From Roseivirga seohaensis (GTDB lineage Bacteria > Bacteroidota > Bacteroidia > Cytophagales > Cyclobacteriaceae): DNA of 64,000 nucleotides. A model generated the notes under the pieces. It was not told the DNA's origin, made no database searches, and was given only the letters and a program-made list of their open reading frames with translations. Every line of letters begins with the position of its first letter. Positions within the stretch are counted from its first letter, which is position 1. Location of the stretch: assembly GCF_001592945.1 (NCBI RefSeq), contig NZ_LRPB01000049.1, forward strand, positions 248,001 through 312,000, in the 5' to 3' direction. Of the stretch, positions 32,510 to 42,030 are shown piece by piece. The translations under genes and the position numbers were made by a program.

Positions 32510-32981
32510 TTTTTATCTAAATGTGATCAAAGCCTTTAATGTCAGTGGTGTGCGGTACATGGTCATTGGAGGATTTGCCGTGAACTTTTATGGCTACAAC
32601 CGTTCCACCGGAGATTTAGATTTATGGGTATCGAATGAAGAAAGTAACTTGATTAAGCTTGGAGATGCTTTTTACAGAATGGGTTATGAGTTTTCAGAAG
32701 AAGCGGAAAATGAGCTGAAGCAAAATAACATTGTGAGTTTTTCAGAAGGAAATTACACCGTGGAATTACTTACAAGAATCAATATCAGTAAGGAAATAAG
32801 CTTTAATGAAGCGCTAGAAAAAGCCGAAACCCGAATAATTGAAGAAACGGAGATAAAAGTCATTTCTTTCCAAGACTTGAAAAATGAAAAATCCCGATCG
32901 AAGCGATATAAAGACTTAGATGATCTTTCAAAATTGGAAGAAGCTGAAGCTTATTATGCCAAAAAACTAAAAGAAGAATAG
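32502..32981 (+). CDS. AbiEii/MNT-like nucleotidyltransferase
   Basis: The 159-residue protein has the minimal nucleotidyltransferase core: YMVIGGFAVNFYGYNRSTGDLDLWV, with the GG turn and the DLDLW acidic pair, then VELLTRIN as the likely third acidic strand. Such folds occur in type II/IV toxin-antitoxin pairs and in solitary metabolic enzymes. The overlap with the preceding small gene supports a two-gene module. The last 15 bases overlap the convergent TauE/SafE gene. Confidence 0.82.
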   Translation: MDDFYLNVIKAFNVSGVRYMVIGGFAVNFYGYNRSTGDLDLWVSNEESNLIKLGDAFYRMGYEFSEEAENELKQNNIVSFSEGNYTVELLTRINISKEISFNEALEKAETRIIEETEIKVISFQDLKNEKSRSKRYKDLDDLSKLEEAEAYYAKKLKEE

Positions 32982-33716
32982 CTTAATCGCAAAGGCTGAA
33001 GCAGTGACCATCACAAAATAGCGAATCCAATTGTCGCCTAATTTTACACTCCATCGGCTCGATAACCAACCACCAACCGCTTGGCCAATGGCCAAAGGAA
33101 TACCAAATTCCCAATTGATGATGTCATAATAAATGAAGATAGCCAAGGCTACCGAAGTATAAGTAAGGGCCACAAATACTTTAATACTGTTGGTTTTTAC
33201 CAAACTAAAACCATTTACCAGAGTGAGCGCCATAATCATTAGGTAGCCTACTCCAGCCTGAATAAAGCCTCCGTAAATACCTATAAAGAAGAAAATGAAG
33301 ATAGAAGTTAAGGTTGCCTTTTTGCTCGTGTTTTCTTCCTTTTTGAAATATTTGAGCGGATTGATGGCCATGTAAACTACAACCCCTACAATTACGAAGG
33401 CGAGTATTTTATTAAAGAGCTCTTCATTGATATCGACCGCCAAGAAAGCACCTACAATTGATCCAAAAAAAGCAGAAATACCCAGCCAAACATTAAATGG
33501 ATACACGGAAACGCCCTTACTCTTAAAGCCGAGTACGGCAAAAATATTCTGCAAAACTATGGCTACTCTATTGGTGGCATTTGCTACGTTATGCGGTAGC
33601 CCTAAAAAAATCATGAGTACGGGTAATGCAAGCAAAGAACCACCGCCAGCTAGGGTATTCAAGCAGCCGGCTATTAAACCGACTGCTAGTAATACCAAGA
33701 TAATTTGATAGTCCAA
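32967..33716 (-). CDS. TauE/SafE-family sulfite/organosulfur exporter-like permease
   Basis: The 249-residue protein has eight hydrophobic helices in two repeated halves; the first half opens with LIAGCLNTLAGGGSLLALP, the family signature, and the second with FIQAGVGYLMIMAL. Members move sulfite, sulfoacetate or other anions across the cytoplasmic membrane; the substrate is not predictable. The start is TTG at 33716, because the only in-frame ATG is past the first helix and a stop lies upstream. It follows the M28 peptidase with 2 bases between them. Confidence 0.9.
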   Translation of the reverse strand: MDYQIILVLLAVGLIAGCLNTLAGGGSLLALPVLMIFLGLPHNVANATNRVAIVLQNIFAVLGFKSKGVSVYPFNVWLGISAFFGSIVGAFLAVDINEELFNKILAFVIVGVVVYMAINPLKYFKKEENTSKKATLTSIFIFFFIGIYGGFIQAGVGYLMIMALTLVNGFSLVKTNSIKVFVALTYTSVALAIFIYYDIINWEFGIPLAIGQAVGGWLSSRWSVKLGDNWIRYFVMVTASAFAIKLFFF

Positions 33717-33718
33717 TG

Positions 33719-35188
33719 TTAGTTATCCCATCTCCAATCGCCACCAATTTGTAGTTTCAGCTTAAGGTCATGACCTTCTAAAAAAGCTTTGGTTTCGGCA
33801 TCGTTTAGTTTTTTGGCAGGAAGCGTTTCGGCATTGGCCAAAGCGTAAAGCATCATTGAGCTAAAACGCACATTGTTTACCATATGCTCTTTGTTTACTA
33901 AGTCGAAGGAATCACAATCGGCATGGTAGCAACCATAAATGGCACGGTCCAATCTAGAGCTTGGTGCAGTGTAAGGAATTCCTTGCAGCATAAACGGCTG
34001 ATGATCGCTGTGCAGTCCAGCACCATTACTAACTGCGTTAGTGTAGGTAGTAGAATCAATCGCCATGATTTCTTTTCCAACAGCCTTAAAGAAAGCTTCG
34101 GCTTCTGGTCTTCCGCCTGTGCCAAATCCAGCAGGATTACCCGACATGTCTTGATTCATTACATACTTAATTTGATCGATGGTGCCATCTTTAATGGCTT
34201 CGTCTACCATAAATCTAGAACCCAGTAAACCTTCTTCTTCGCCCATAAACATTACAAATTGAACAGTTCTTTTTGGTTTCAAATTCAAGGCTTGGAAAGT
34301 TCTAGCCATGTCTAATACAGCAAATGAACCAATACCATTATCGATTGCACCGGTTGATAGGTCCCAAGAATCTAAATGTCCGCCTACAATAATTTTCTCC
34401 TCAGGAAACTCTGAGCCCTTGATAGTGGCAATCACATTTCTCGCTTTAATTAATCCCGATTGGTTGGTCATTTTAATAGAAGCAAATTGGCTTTTTGAAG
34501 CCAAAGTTTCTTTCAAGGCCATACCGTCTTCTTTTCCAATACACACCGCAGGGATTGGAATAAGGCTACCCGTTACCGAAGCTGTTCCGGTAAGTAAAAC
34601 GCCTCCGTCTACTTGGTTAATGATAATGATACCAATAGCGCCATATTTAGTGGCTAAAGCAGTTTTTTCAGAACGGTGTAAACCAGGAGTTCCTTTTGGA
34701 CTATCTGGCAAAGTACCAATATACACCAAAGCGATTTTCCCCATTACGGCATCAGGTCTTGCTTCGTAGTCAGCATCAACGCCATTGCCCATGTCTACAA
34801 TTTCAGCAGTAACATCTGCCGAAACAGGAGAGTGTGCCAAAGTAACAGCAGGCACAGTTTCCAATTTACCTTTGGCGCCAATCTGCACATCAATATCTCC
34901 TCTCGACCATGATTCTACTTCAAATGGTTGAAACTGAACGTCCGTCATGCCATAGCCTTTCAGTAGGTCATAAGTGTATTGTTCGGCCTGAGCGCCATTT
35001 TCAGAACCTGTAAGTCTGTGGCCAATGGTTTCAATGGCATCTCCTAAAGTTTCGTAGGCTTTAGAGTTGGCCAAAACTTCTTCATTAATTTTTTTGAAAA
35101 CCGTGGCTTGGTCATCGGCTTTTGGTGAGCAGGCCGTAAAGACTAGCGCAGCGCTAAAGAGTATGCAGAGTGTTTTTTTCATAGTCAT
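33719..35188 (-). CDS. M28-family metallopeptidase with PA domain (carboxypeptidase Q-like), lipoprotein
   Basis: The 489-residue protein has a lipobox (VFTACS) and is therefore anchored at the outer or inner membrane. A PA-type insert lies around residues 130-240. The peptidase core has GGHLDSWD (zinc His, Asp), AIDNGIGS, GEEEGLLGS (catalytic Glu pair), NQDMSGN (bridging Asp) and HSDHQPF near 410, all M28 ligands. It resembles plasma glutamate carboxypeptidase/carboxypeptidase Q. It probably trims peptides in the periplasm. The TauE gene follows on the same strand, likely co-transcribed. Confidence 0.93.
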   Translation of the reverse strand: MTMKKTLCILFSAALVFTACSPKADDQATVFKKINEEVLANSKAYETLGDAIETIGHRLTGSENGAQAEQYTYDLLKGYGMTDVQFQPFEVESWSRGDIDVQIGAKGKLETVPAVTLAHSPVSADVTAEIVDMGNGVDADYEARPDAVMGKIALVYIGTLPDSPKGTPGLHRSEKTALATKYGAIGIIIINQVDGGVLLTGTASVTGSLIPIPAVCIGKEDGMALKETLASKSQFASIKMTNQSGLIKARNVIATIKGSEFPEEKIIVGGHLDSWDLSTGAIDNGIGSFAVLDMARTFQALNLKPKRTVQFVMFMGEEEGLLGSRFMVDEAIKDGTIDQIKYVMNQDMSGNPAGFGTGGRPEAEAFFKAVGKEIMAIDSTTYTNAVSNGAGLHSDHQPFMLQGIPYTAPSSRLDRAIYGCYHADCDSFDLVNKEHMVNNVRFSSMMLYALANAETLPAKKLNDAETKAFLEGHDLKLKLQIGGDWRWDN

Positions 35189-35331
35189 AAAAATTTGGAG
35201 GCGGAAGTTAAAAAAGAAATCGGAGCAGTGTAGCCACTTTTACACGATCGTTCAGAATTAAATGATGCAATCTATAACTGGCTAGTGCTCAAATCCTTTA
35301 TTCCTTCCCCTTTGAGTTCCTTTAGATAGAT

Positions 35332-35339
35332 TAATTTTG
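35332..35339 (+). promoter_or_regulatory. Putative -7 box for fructose-bisphosphate aldolase
   Basis: TAATTTTG fits TAnnTTTG and is preceded by TTTG, but the spacer is 17 rather than 19-20. It lies 39 bases upstream of the ATG at 35379. Confidence 0.4.
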
Positions 35340-35378
35340 TTTCTTTGCCCAAAAATTAACCAGCATAAATTTAAAGAA

Positions 35379-36443
35379 ATGTCAAGATTCAGAAGTGGTG
35401 TACTTTATGGCCAAGAGCTTAAGGATTGTTTAGCTTATGCCAAAGCGAATGAGTTTGCGTTACCAGCAGTAAACGTTACTGGTACAAACACAATCAATTC
35501 AGTTTTAGAGGTTGCGGCCAAAGTGAATTCACCAGTAATGATCCAGTTTTCAGTAAGTGGTGCCGCTTTTTATGCTGGCAAGTCACTTGCAAATGACGAC
35601 TACAACGCATCTATTCAAGGTGCTATTTCTGGTGCTATGCACGTGCATCAAATGGCCAAGCATTATGGTGTTCCTGTAATTCTTCATACCGACCACGCTG
35701 CCAAAAAATTATTGCCATGGATTGACGGCCTTTTAGAAGCCGGTGAAAAATATTACAAAACTCATGGTCAGCCATTGTACAGCACGCACATGCTCGACCT
35801 TTCTGAGGAAACACTTGAGGAGAACATTTCTATCAGTGTTGAATATTACAAAAGAATGCATGCCCTTGAAATGGGTATTGAAATAGAGTTAGGAATTACG
35901 GGTGGAGAAGAAGACGGTGTAGACAACACTGATGTAGATTCTTCAAGACTGTACACTCAGCCAGAAGAAGTTGCTCAAGCTTGGGACGCTTTAAGACAAG
36001 TGGGTGATATATTCACAATTGCCGCTTCTTTCGGAAACGTACACGGTGTTTATAAGCCAGGTAATGTTTCTTTGAAACCTGAAATCTTGAAAAATTCTCA
36101 GGATTATATCAAAGCTAAATTCAATACGGAAGACAAACCCGTATTCTTCGTTTTCCACGGTGGGTCTGGTTCAGCACCATCAGAAATTAAAGAAGCTACA
36201 TCTTACGGTTCAATCAAAATGAACATTGATACAGACATTCAGTGGGCATTCTGGGATGGCGTTCATAACTATTACAACGATAAGAAGGATTACCTTCAGG
36301 GCCAGATTGGCAACCCAACAGGCGATGATTCTCCAAACAAAAAATTCTACGATCCACGTGTTTGGTTAAGAAAAGGAGAAGAAAGCATTGTGAAAAGATT
36401 AGAGGAAGCCTTCAGCGATTTAAATTGCATGAACAGAAACTAA
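35379..36443 (+). CDS. fbaA: Class II fructose-bisphosphate aldolase
   Basis: The enzyme splits fructose-1,6-bisphosphate into two triose phosphates in glycolysis and gluconeogenesis. The 354-residue protein (start ATG 35379; an upstream TTG frame is not used) has the class IIa signature LHTDHAAKK with zinc His, FVFHGGSGS (zinc His plus phosphate site) and MNIDTDIQWAFWDG. The length equals that of the Escherichia coli FbaA type. It is a single gene, with its own promoter region and a strong terminator at 36472. Confidence 0.97.
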   Translation: MSRFRSGVLYGQELKDCLAYAKANEFALPAVNVTGTNTINSVLEVAAKVNSPVMIQFSVSGAAFYAGKSLANDDYNASIQGAISGAMHVHQMAKHYGVPVILHTDHAAKKLLPWIDGLLEAGEKYYKTHGQPLYSTHMLDLSEETLEENISISVEYYKRMHALEMGIEIELGITGGEEDGVDNTDVDSSRLYTQPEEVAQAWDALRQVGDIFTIAASFGNVHGVYKPGNVSLKPEILKNSQDYIKAKFNTEDKPVFFVFHGGSGSAPSEIKEATSYGSIKMNIDTDIQWAFWDGVHNYYNDKKDYLQGQIGNPTGDDSPNKKFYDPRVWLRKGEESIVKRLEEAFSDLNCMNRN

Positions 36444-36471
36444 ACTTTATTTCAAAAACTAAGGTTAAGAG

Positions 36472-36500
36472 AGCAACTACAGGTGGTAGTTGCTTTTTTT
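36472..36500 (+). terminator. Terminator of fbaA
   Basis: AGCAACTAC (36472-36480), loop AGGTG, GTAGTTGCT (36486-36494), then a T7 run. Confidence 0.92.
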
Positions 36501-36560
36501 ATGCCCTAATTATCGGGTGCGCAGTATTATAATTGTTAGAATACTTGTTATCTTAAAAGG

Positions 36561-37271
36561 ATGAAACAGTTTTCCGACCTTTTGTTTCTGGATATAGAAA
36601 CAGCCGCAGCCTATAAAAGCTTTGATGAATTACCCGAAAGAATGCAGAAGCTTTGGACCAAAAAAGCTGCGTTCTTACGAAATCCAAATGAACTATCTCC
36701 AGCCGAGTTGTATGGCCAAGCAGGGATTTATTCAGAATTTGGAAAAATAATTTCCATTGCGGTGGGCTATTTTAAAGAAGAAGAAAATGGATTTTCGCTT
36801 AGGGTGAAGGACATATCGAGCCACGATGAAATTGAAATTTTAACCGAGTTTAAAACCTTGGTAGAAGAAAAATTTAAATCGAAGAAATTAAGGCTTTGTG
36901 CACACAATGGTAAGGAGTTCGATTTTCCATATATCGCCCGAAGAATGATCATAAACGGTATTGAGGTGCCTAAAACACTTCAAATGTCGGGTAAAAAGCC
37001 ATGGGAAATTCCGCATTTAGATACCATGGAAATGTGGAAGTTTGGAGACTATAAACACTTTACTTCATTGGATTTGTTGGCAGCCATTTTAAACATTCCC
37101 ACCAGTAAAGACGATATTGATGGAAGTCAAGTAAATAGAGTGTATTACGAAGAAAACGATTTGGAGAGAATTGCGAAATACTGTAAAAAGGACGTTATTG
37201 TGCTCGCGCAGGTATTTTTAAAGCTCAATCAATTTCCTGCAATAAAAAATGATGACATTTTCATCATCTAG
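36561..37271 (+). CDS. PolB-type 3'-5' exonuclease (DEDDy)
   Basis: The 236-residue protein is a stand-alone exonuclease domain: FLDIETAAAY (D and E of motif I), AHNGKEFDFPYIARR (motif II Asp) and YCKKDVIVLAQV (motif III: Tyr and Asp). The domain resembles the DNA polymerase B exonuclease 2 family, found as single proteins in Bacteroidota. It would remove nucleotides from DNA or RNA 3' ends; the physiological substrate is not known. It is 70 bases upstream of rnr on the same strand. Confidence 0.88.
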   Translation: MKQFSDLLFLDIETAAAYKSFDELPERMQKLWTKKAAFLRNPNELSPAELYGQAGIYSEFGKIISIAVGYFKEEENGFSLRVKDISSHDEIEILTEFKTLVEEKFKSKKLRLCAHNGKEFDFPYIARRMIINGIEVPKTLQMSGKKPWEIPHLDTMEMWKFGDYKHFTSLDLLAAILNIPTSKDDIDGSQVNRVYYEENDLERIAKYCKKDVIVLAQVFLKLNQFPAIKNDDIFII

Positions 37272-37341
37272 AAAGATTCGTGTTCTCCCCACCTTTGCTT
37301 AATTTCTAGCATATTTTTAAACATTATTAAATAACCCCTTT

Positions 37342-39540
37342 ATGGGTAATAGAAGAAAAAAACAAACAAATACAAATGGCTCCGATCGCGGAGCTAAACA
37401 AGTACAGCCCCTCATCCTCGATTTCCTCGGTGAACATCCGGGTAGAGGATATCAGATCAAGCAGATATTAACGGCCCTTGGGGTCAGAGATAAGAACTCG
37501 AAGAAAATTGTAACTGAAGCCATTTTCCGATTGGAAGATATAGGCGCGATTAAAAAACTACGTAACGGCTCTTTTTCCCTCGATAAGAGTGAAAAGGAAA
37601 CCATTACAGGAACAGTCGATTTTGTGAACGCAAGGTTTGCCTACGTAACCCCCGATGGTGGTGATGAAGATACCGCTGATATTTGGGTGTCGATAGACGA
37701 TACCAATGGCGCCATGGATGACGATAAAGTCAAAGTGGTATTGAAGAACAAAAAGCATGGAAAGCATGCTGAAGGCAAAATTGTTGAGGTACTGGAAAGA
37801 AACCGCGATGAGTTTGTGGGCCGACTGGAAATGTCGAGCCGATACGCTTTCGTGATTTCCGATTTCAGAAAAATGTTTTACGACATCTTTATCAATTTAA
37901 AAGACTTAAACGGTGCGAAACACAATGATAAAGTCATTGTGAAAATCACCCAGTGGCCCGAAAGGAATAAAAAACCTGAGGGAGTGGTTACCAGAGTGCT
38001 TGGAAAAGCAGGTGAACACAATGCCGAAATTCACTCTATTATTGCCGAGTTTGGCTTGCCTTTGGAGTTTCCAGAAGGGCTAGAAACCGCTGCCGAAAGC
38101 ATTTCAGATAAAATTACCAAAGCAGAAATTGCTAAACGTAGGGATTTTAGAAATGTGACTACCGTAACGATTGACCCTTTCGATGCAAAAGATTTTGACG
38201 ATGCGTTATCGGTTCAAAAACTGCCAAACGGTAATACGGAAGTCGGAATTCATATTGCCGATGTAACGCATTACGTAACGCCAAATTCGGAACTCGAAAA
38301 AGAAGCCGTAAACAGGGCTACTTCGGTGTATTTGGTAGATCGCACCATTCCGATGTTGCCTGAAAGGCTCTCGAACGGGCTTTGTTCACTTCGACCTAAT
38401 GAAGACAAACTTACGTTTTCGGCTGTGTTTGAATTGGATGAAAACGCCAATATCAAAAACGAATGGTTTGGCCGAACCATCATCCATTCCGATCGAAGGT
38501 TTACTTATGAAGAAGCCCAAGAAAGAATTGAATCTGGCGAGGGTGACTTTGCTGAAGATATCAATCACTTGAATAAGTTGGCACTTCATTTAAAGGACAA
38601 ACGCTTTAAAAATGGCGCGGTGAATTTTGAAACCGTGGAAGTAAAGTTCGTACTTGATGAAAACGGTAAGCCGCTCGGAATTACTCCGAAAGAAAGAAAA
38701 GATGCACATAAGCTGATTGAAGAGTTTATGCTCATGGCGAATAAGCGTGTGGCTGAATTTGTGTTTAAAAAAGGAACAAGAGACAAACCAAAAACTTTCG
38801 TTTACAGAACCCACGACAACCCAGATCCTGAAAAGTTGAACACCTTTTCAAACTTTGCCGTACGCTTTGGGCATAAATTGGATGTAGAACGTCAAGGGAT
38901 TTCTAAATCACTCAATGCATTAATCAGTGAAATTGAAGGAAAGCCTGAGCAGAACGTGTTGCAACAACTGGCCATCCGTACTATGGCGAAAGCAAAATAT
39001 ACCACGGCTGAAAATGGTCACTTTGGTTTGGCTTTCGATCATTATACGCATTTCACTTCGCCCATTAGGCGCTACCCCGACATGATGGTGCATCGTCTGC
39101 TCCAGCATTATTTGGATGGCGGTAAATCGGTAGACAAAGAAGAAACTGAAGAGCTCTGTATTCACGCTTCGGAACGAGAAAAACGCGCTGCCGATGCGGA
39201 ACGTGCTTCTATTAAATTCAAACAAGTTGAATTTATGGCCATGGCCGAAGATAAAGTTTTTGCAGGGATTGTTAGTGGTGTTACAGAATGGGGTATTTTT
39301 GTGGAAATCACCGAAACCAAATGTGAGGGCATGGTAAGAATGTCTGACCTCACAGATGATTTTTATGAGTTTGATGAACAAAACTATCGAGTGATTGGTA
39401 AACGAAACAAGAGAATCATTACCCTTGGCGATAATGTAGATGTTAGAGTAAAAGCTACCGACATTGACAGAAGAACCATCGATTTAACATTTGCAGAGGA
39501 TGACCGAAAATCACCTAGAGCTGGTTCAGCTCATAAATAA
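37342..39540 (+). CDS. rnr: Ribonuclease R
   Basis: The processive 3'-5' exoribonuclease RNase R degrades structured RNA and takes part in RNA quality control. The 732-residue protein has an N-terminal winged helix (about 20-75), cold-shock-type OB domains (about 85-230), the RNB catalytic domain with DPFDAKDFDDALS (metal Asp residues) and HYTHFTSPIRRYPDMMVHRLL, and a C-terminal S1 domain (VFAGIVSGVTEWGIFVEI). All parts are complete. Its last 41 bases overlap the start of the polyprenyl synthase gene. Confidence 0.97.
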   Translation: MGNRRKKQTNTNGSDRGAKQVQPLILDFLGEHPGRGYQIKQILTALGVRDKNSKKIVTEAIFRLEDIGAIKKLRNGSFSLDKSEKETITGTVDFVNARFAYVTPDGGDEDTADIWVSIDDTNGAMDDDKVKVVLKNKKHGKHAEGKIVEVLERNRDEFVGRLEMSSRYAFVISDFRKMFYDIFINLKDLNGAKHNDKVIVKITQWPERNKKPEGVVTRVLGKAGEHNAEIHSIIAEFGLPLEFPEGLETAAESISDKITKAEIAKRRDFRNVTTVTIDPFDAKDFDDALSVQKLPNGNTEVGIHIADVTHYVTPNSELEKEAVNRATSVYLVDRTIPMLPERLSNGLCSLRPNEDKLTFSAVFELDENANIKNEWFGRTIIHSDRRFTYEEAQERIESGEGDFAEDINHLNKLALHLKDKRFKNGAVNFETVEVKFVLDENGKPLGITPKERKDAHKLIEEFMLMANKRVAEFVFKKGTRDKPKTFVYRTHDNPDPEKLNTFSNFAVRFGHKLDVERQGISKSLNALISEIEGKPEQNVLQQLAIRTMAKAKYTTAENGHFGLAFDHYTHFTSPIRRYPDMMVHRLLQHYLDGGKSVDKEETEELCIHASEREKRAADAERASIKFKQVEFMAMAEDKVFAGIVSGVTEWGIFVEITETKCEGMVRMSDLTDDFYEFDEQNYRVIGKRNKRIITLGDNVDVRVKATDIDRRTIDLTFAEDDRKSPRAGSAHK

Positions 39541-40474
39541 AAGACTAGAAGAACGAGATTACGGTAGCGAGCCAAAGGAGCTTTATGATCCTATAAGATA
39601 TATTATGTCTTTAGGTGGAAAGCGAATGCGCCCTTTGCTTGTGCTTTTGGCTTATAAGCTTTTCAAAGACGATCCCGAAACGGTTGTGGATCAAGCCTTG
39701 GCTGTGGAGGTGTTTCATAATTTCACTCTAGTACATGACGATATTATGGACAATGCCCCTTTGCGAAGGGGTAAAGCCACCGTGCATGAAAAGTGGGATG
39801 CCAATACCGCCATTCTTTCAGGTGATGTAATGATGGTAAAAGCTTACGACATGCTTTTGGACGCTCCGGCCAACCTTAAACAAATAGTACATGATTTTAA
39901 CGCTTGTGCTGCTGGAGTTTGTGAAGGACAGCAACTGGATATGAATTTCGAAACATTAGCTACAGTAGATGAGTCGGCTTATATCAATATGATTAGGCTA
40001 AAAACCGCAGTGCTTTTAGGTTTTAGCTTGAAGCTAGGCGCCATGCTTGCTCAAAGCTCAAACGAGGATGCTGAGTTGTTATATGATTTCGGAGTGAGTA
40101 TTGGCATTGGTTTTCAATTGAAGGACGACTTACTGGATGTATATGGTGATCAGGCCAAGTTTGGGAAGCAGGTAGGAGGAGATATCATTTCTAATAAAAA
40201 GACTTTCCTTTTGCTAAAGGCACTTGAATTGGCCAATGAAGATCAAAAAAAGCAACTCGATTATTGGTTGGGGCTAGAAAAGTTTGATGCTGTGGCTAAG
40301 GTGGAAGCGGTGCGTACTATTTATGACGCCATTGGCATTGAAACTTTAACCAAAGCCAAAATGAACGAATACTTCGATCATGGTTTTTCAGATTTGGAAC
40401 AACTTGATATTGAAGAAGAAAAACGAGTTTCGCTGAAGAGGTTTGCAGAATACTTAATTGATAGAGAACACTAA
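39500..40474 (+). CDS. Polyprenyl diphosphate synthase
   Basis: The 324-residue trans-prenyltransferase has GGKRMRPLLVLL, the first Asp-rich motif HDDIMDNAPLRRGK and the second QLKDDLLDVYGD. It condenses isopentenyl diphosphate with allylic diphosphates, giving chains for menaquinone or a C15-C40 prenyl product; the chain length cannot be read reliably. ATG 39500 is chosen because it gives the usual N-terminus; it overlaps rnr by 41 bases. The stop codon directly abuts the ATG of the rhomboid gene, so rnr, synthase and rhomboid probably form one transcript. Confidence 0.93.
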   Translation: MTENHLELVQLINKRLEERDYGSEPKELYDPIRYIMSLGGKRMRPLLVLLAYKLFKDDPETVVDQALAVEVFHNFTLVHDDIMDNAPLRRGKATVHEKWDANTAILSGDVMMVKAYDMLLDAPANLKQIVHDFNACAAGVCEGQQLDMNFETLATVDESAYINMIRLKTAVLLGFSLKLGAMLAQSSNEDAELLYDFGVSIGIGFQLKDDLLDVYGDQAKFGKQVGGDIISNKKTFLLLKALELANEDQKKQLDYWLGLEKFDAVAKVEAVRTIYDAIGIETLTKAKMNEYFDHGFSDLEQLDIEEEKRVSLKRFAEYLIDREH

Positions 40475-41080
40475 ATGCAGGTTACCTACATATTGATGGC
40501 CGTAATTGGCTTGGTCACGTATTTTGCTTGGGAGCGACCGGAATTGCATAGGCGTTTAATGCTTAATCCGTACACTGTTGTTCATGAAAAGAAGTATTAC
40601 CAACTCATTACTTCGGGCTTTGTACACAACAATGGTATCCATTTACTTCTCAACCTTTTTACGCTTTACTTTTTCGGTCTGGCAATAGAGCAAATATTCT
40701 ATACCTACTTTGGAGAGTTAGGCCTTGTACTGTATATCCTTCTCTTTATTACAGCTGTTATTGTGGCGAATATTCCCACAACGATAAAACATAAAAATAA
40801 CTACAACTATAATTCACTTGGGGCATCCGGTGGGGTTTCGGCTTTGGTAATGGCCTTTATTCTGTTTGACCCGATTAGAGATTTGTGCCTCTACGCGATT
40901 ATCTGTTTGCCAGGCTATATTCTAGGCGGACTCTTTATTGTTTACTCCATTATTATGAGTAAGCGAAATACAGACAATATTAACCACGATGCTCATCTTT
41001 TTGGTGCCATCTATGGCGTTATCTTCACATTACTCCTTCGCCCTTCTACCTTTTCATATTTTATAGAGGCTATTTTTTAA
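40475..41080 (+). CDS. Rhomboid-family intramembrane serine protease
   Basis: The 201-residue protein has six hydrophobic helices. The catalytic serine is in GASGGVSALV (rhomboid GxSG) and the histidine in NHDAHLFGAIYG, near the end as usual. HNNGIHLLLNLFTLYFFG is the conserved helix 2 region. The active-site pair is intact. It would cut transmembrane segments of membrane proteins; the substrate is unknown. It begins at the base after the synthase stop codon. Confidence 0.93.
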   Translation: MQVTYILMAVIGLVTYFAWERPELHRRLMLNPYTVVHEKKYYQLITSGFVHNNGIHLLLNLFTLYFFGLAIEQIFYTYFGELGLVLYILLFITAVIVANIPTTIKHKNNYNYNSLGASGGVSALVMAFILFDPIRDLCLYAIICLPGYILGGLFIVYSIIMSKRNTDNINHDAHLFGAIYGVIFTLLLRPSTFSYFIEAIF

Positions 41081-41171
41081 ATCAATTAAGTAGGAATAGA
41101 GATATTTTTTTGTGTTTTAGCTATGAATAAATTTATCTTTATGGCTAAGCATTATTTTTAATTCTATTTCT

Positions 41172-41990
41172 ATGAAATTTATTTGGCTGTGCTCCCTATT
41201 TCTGTTGTGTGCTTTTATAAATACAAATGCTAATGCAGACATAATCACATCTGATTTTTATTCTTCATCGGCAAAGAGCTATAGCTCTGATTCCTTAATC
41301 TTTAGATATGGAAAGGAAGCCTATTTGAAGAAGATCTGGAGTCTGCAATACCCAAGAGAGGCGATTATGTCAGAGAAACAAGGCACCATGATCTTTAAGA
41401 TTACTATAACTCCTGAAGGGAATATGAAGGCCATGCTCCTCACAGATTTGGGAAAAGAGATTAACGAGGCGGTGACGGTTCTGATTGGAAGTTTAGATGA
41501 TCAGTTCCTTGTTCAACCTGAGGAGTATTCTATTTACCAGACAATTTTCTTTAGTCTACATAATAATTTTCAAGACGCTTTTGAAGGTGTCGTGGATGGT
41601 TTTAAAACTGAATATAATGGTTCATGGATGGAACCTGCTAAGTCCTTTGTTATGATGATGTCTCGTACATCTAGCGTACCAATGGGGACTACGAGTGGTG
41701 TAAGAAAGGCAATAAGTGCATCGGAGGCTCCTACAGCTTTTAATGTGTCTAATAAGCGAGGTACTGATTACCAACTTAAAAACTACAATTCAAAGCTTAA
41801 ACAGTACGAAAAGTATGTGGCAAAAGGAAAGACAAAGCAGGCATACAACGCAGTTTCAGAATTGATTCTTTATAATCCTTTTGATATAAAGCTAATCCAG
41901 GCGAGAAGAAGAATGGAAAAAGAACTGGGAGTGGATACTTACAGGGCTTTTGATATTCCTTTGGCTGTGGCCTTGTCTAGCGAAAACTAG
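41172..41990 (+). CDS. Secreted protein with a TonB C-terminal-like domain
   Basis: The 272-residue protein has a signal peptide (ending ANANA). The segment SLQYPREAIMSEKQGTM, followed by FKITITPEGNMKAMLLTDLG and NEAVTVLIGSL, follows the TonB-C/energy-transducer pattern (YPxxA, qGtvxvxfxI, xxG, lG, exxxxi). The rest is unrecognised, ending in a basic helical tail. The domain is recognised by pattern only. It precedes another secreted unknown by 40 bases. Confidence 0.6.
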   Translation: MKFIWLCSLFLLCAFINTNANADIITSDFYSSSAKSYSSDSLIFRYGKEAYLKKIWSLQYPREAIMSEKQGTMIFKITITPEGNMKAMLLTDLGKEINEAVTVLIGSLDDQFLVQPEEYSIYQTIFFSLHNNFQDAFEGVVDGFKTEYNGSWMEPAKSFVMMMSRTSSVPMGTTSGVRKAISASEAPTAFNVSNKRGTDYQLKNYNSKLKQYEKYVAKGKTKQAYNAVSELILYNPFDIKLIQARRRMEKELGVDTYRAFDIPLAVALSSEN

Positions 41991-42030
41991 GATATTTTTC
42001 TATTAAGGTAATGTAGTTTCAAACTTAGTT

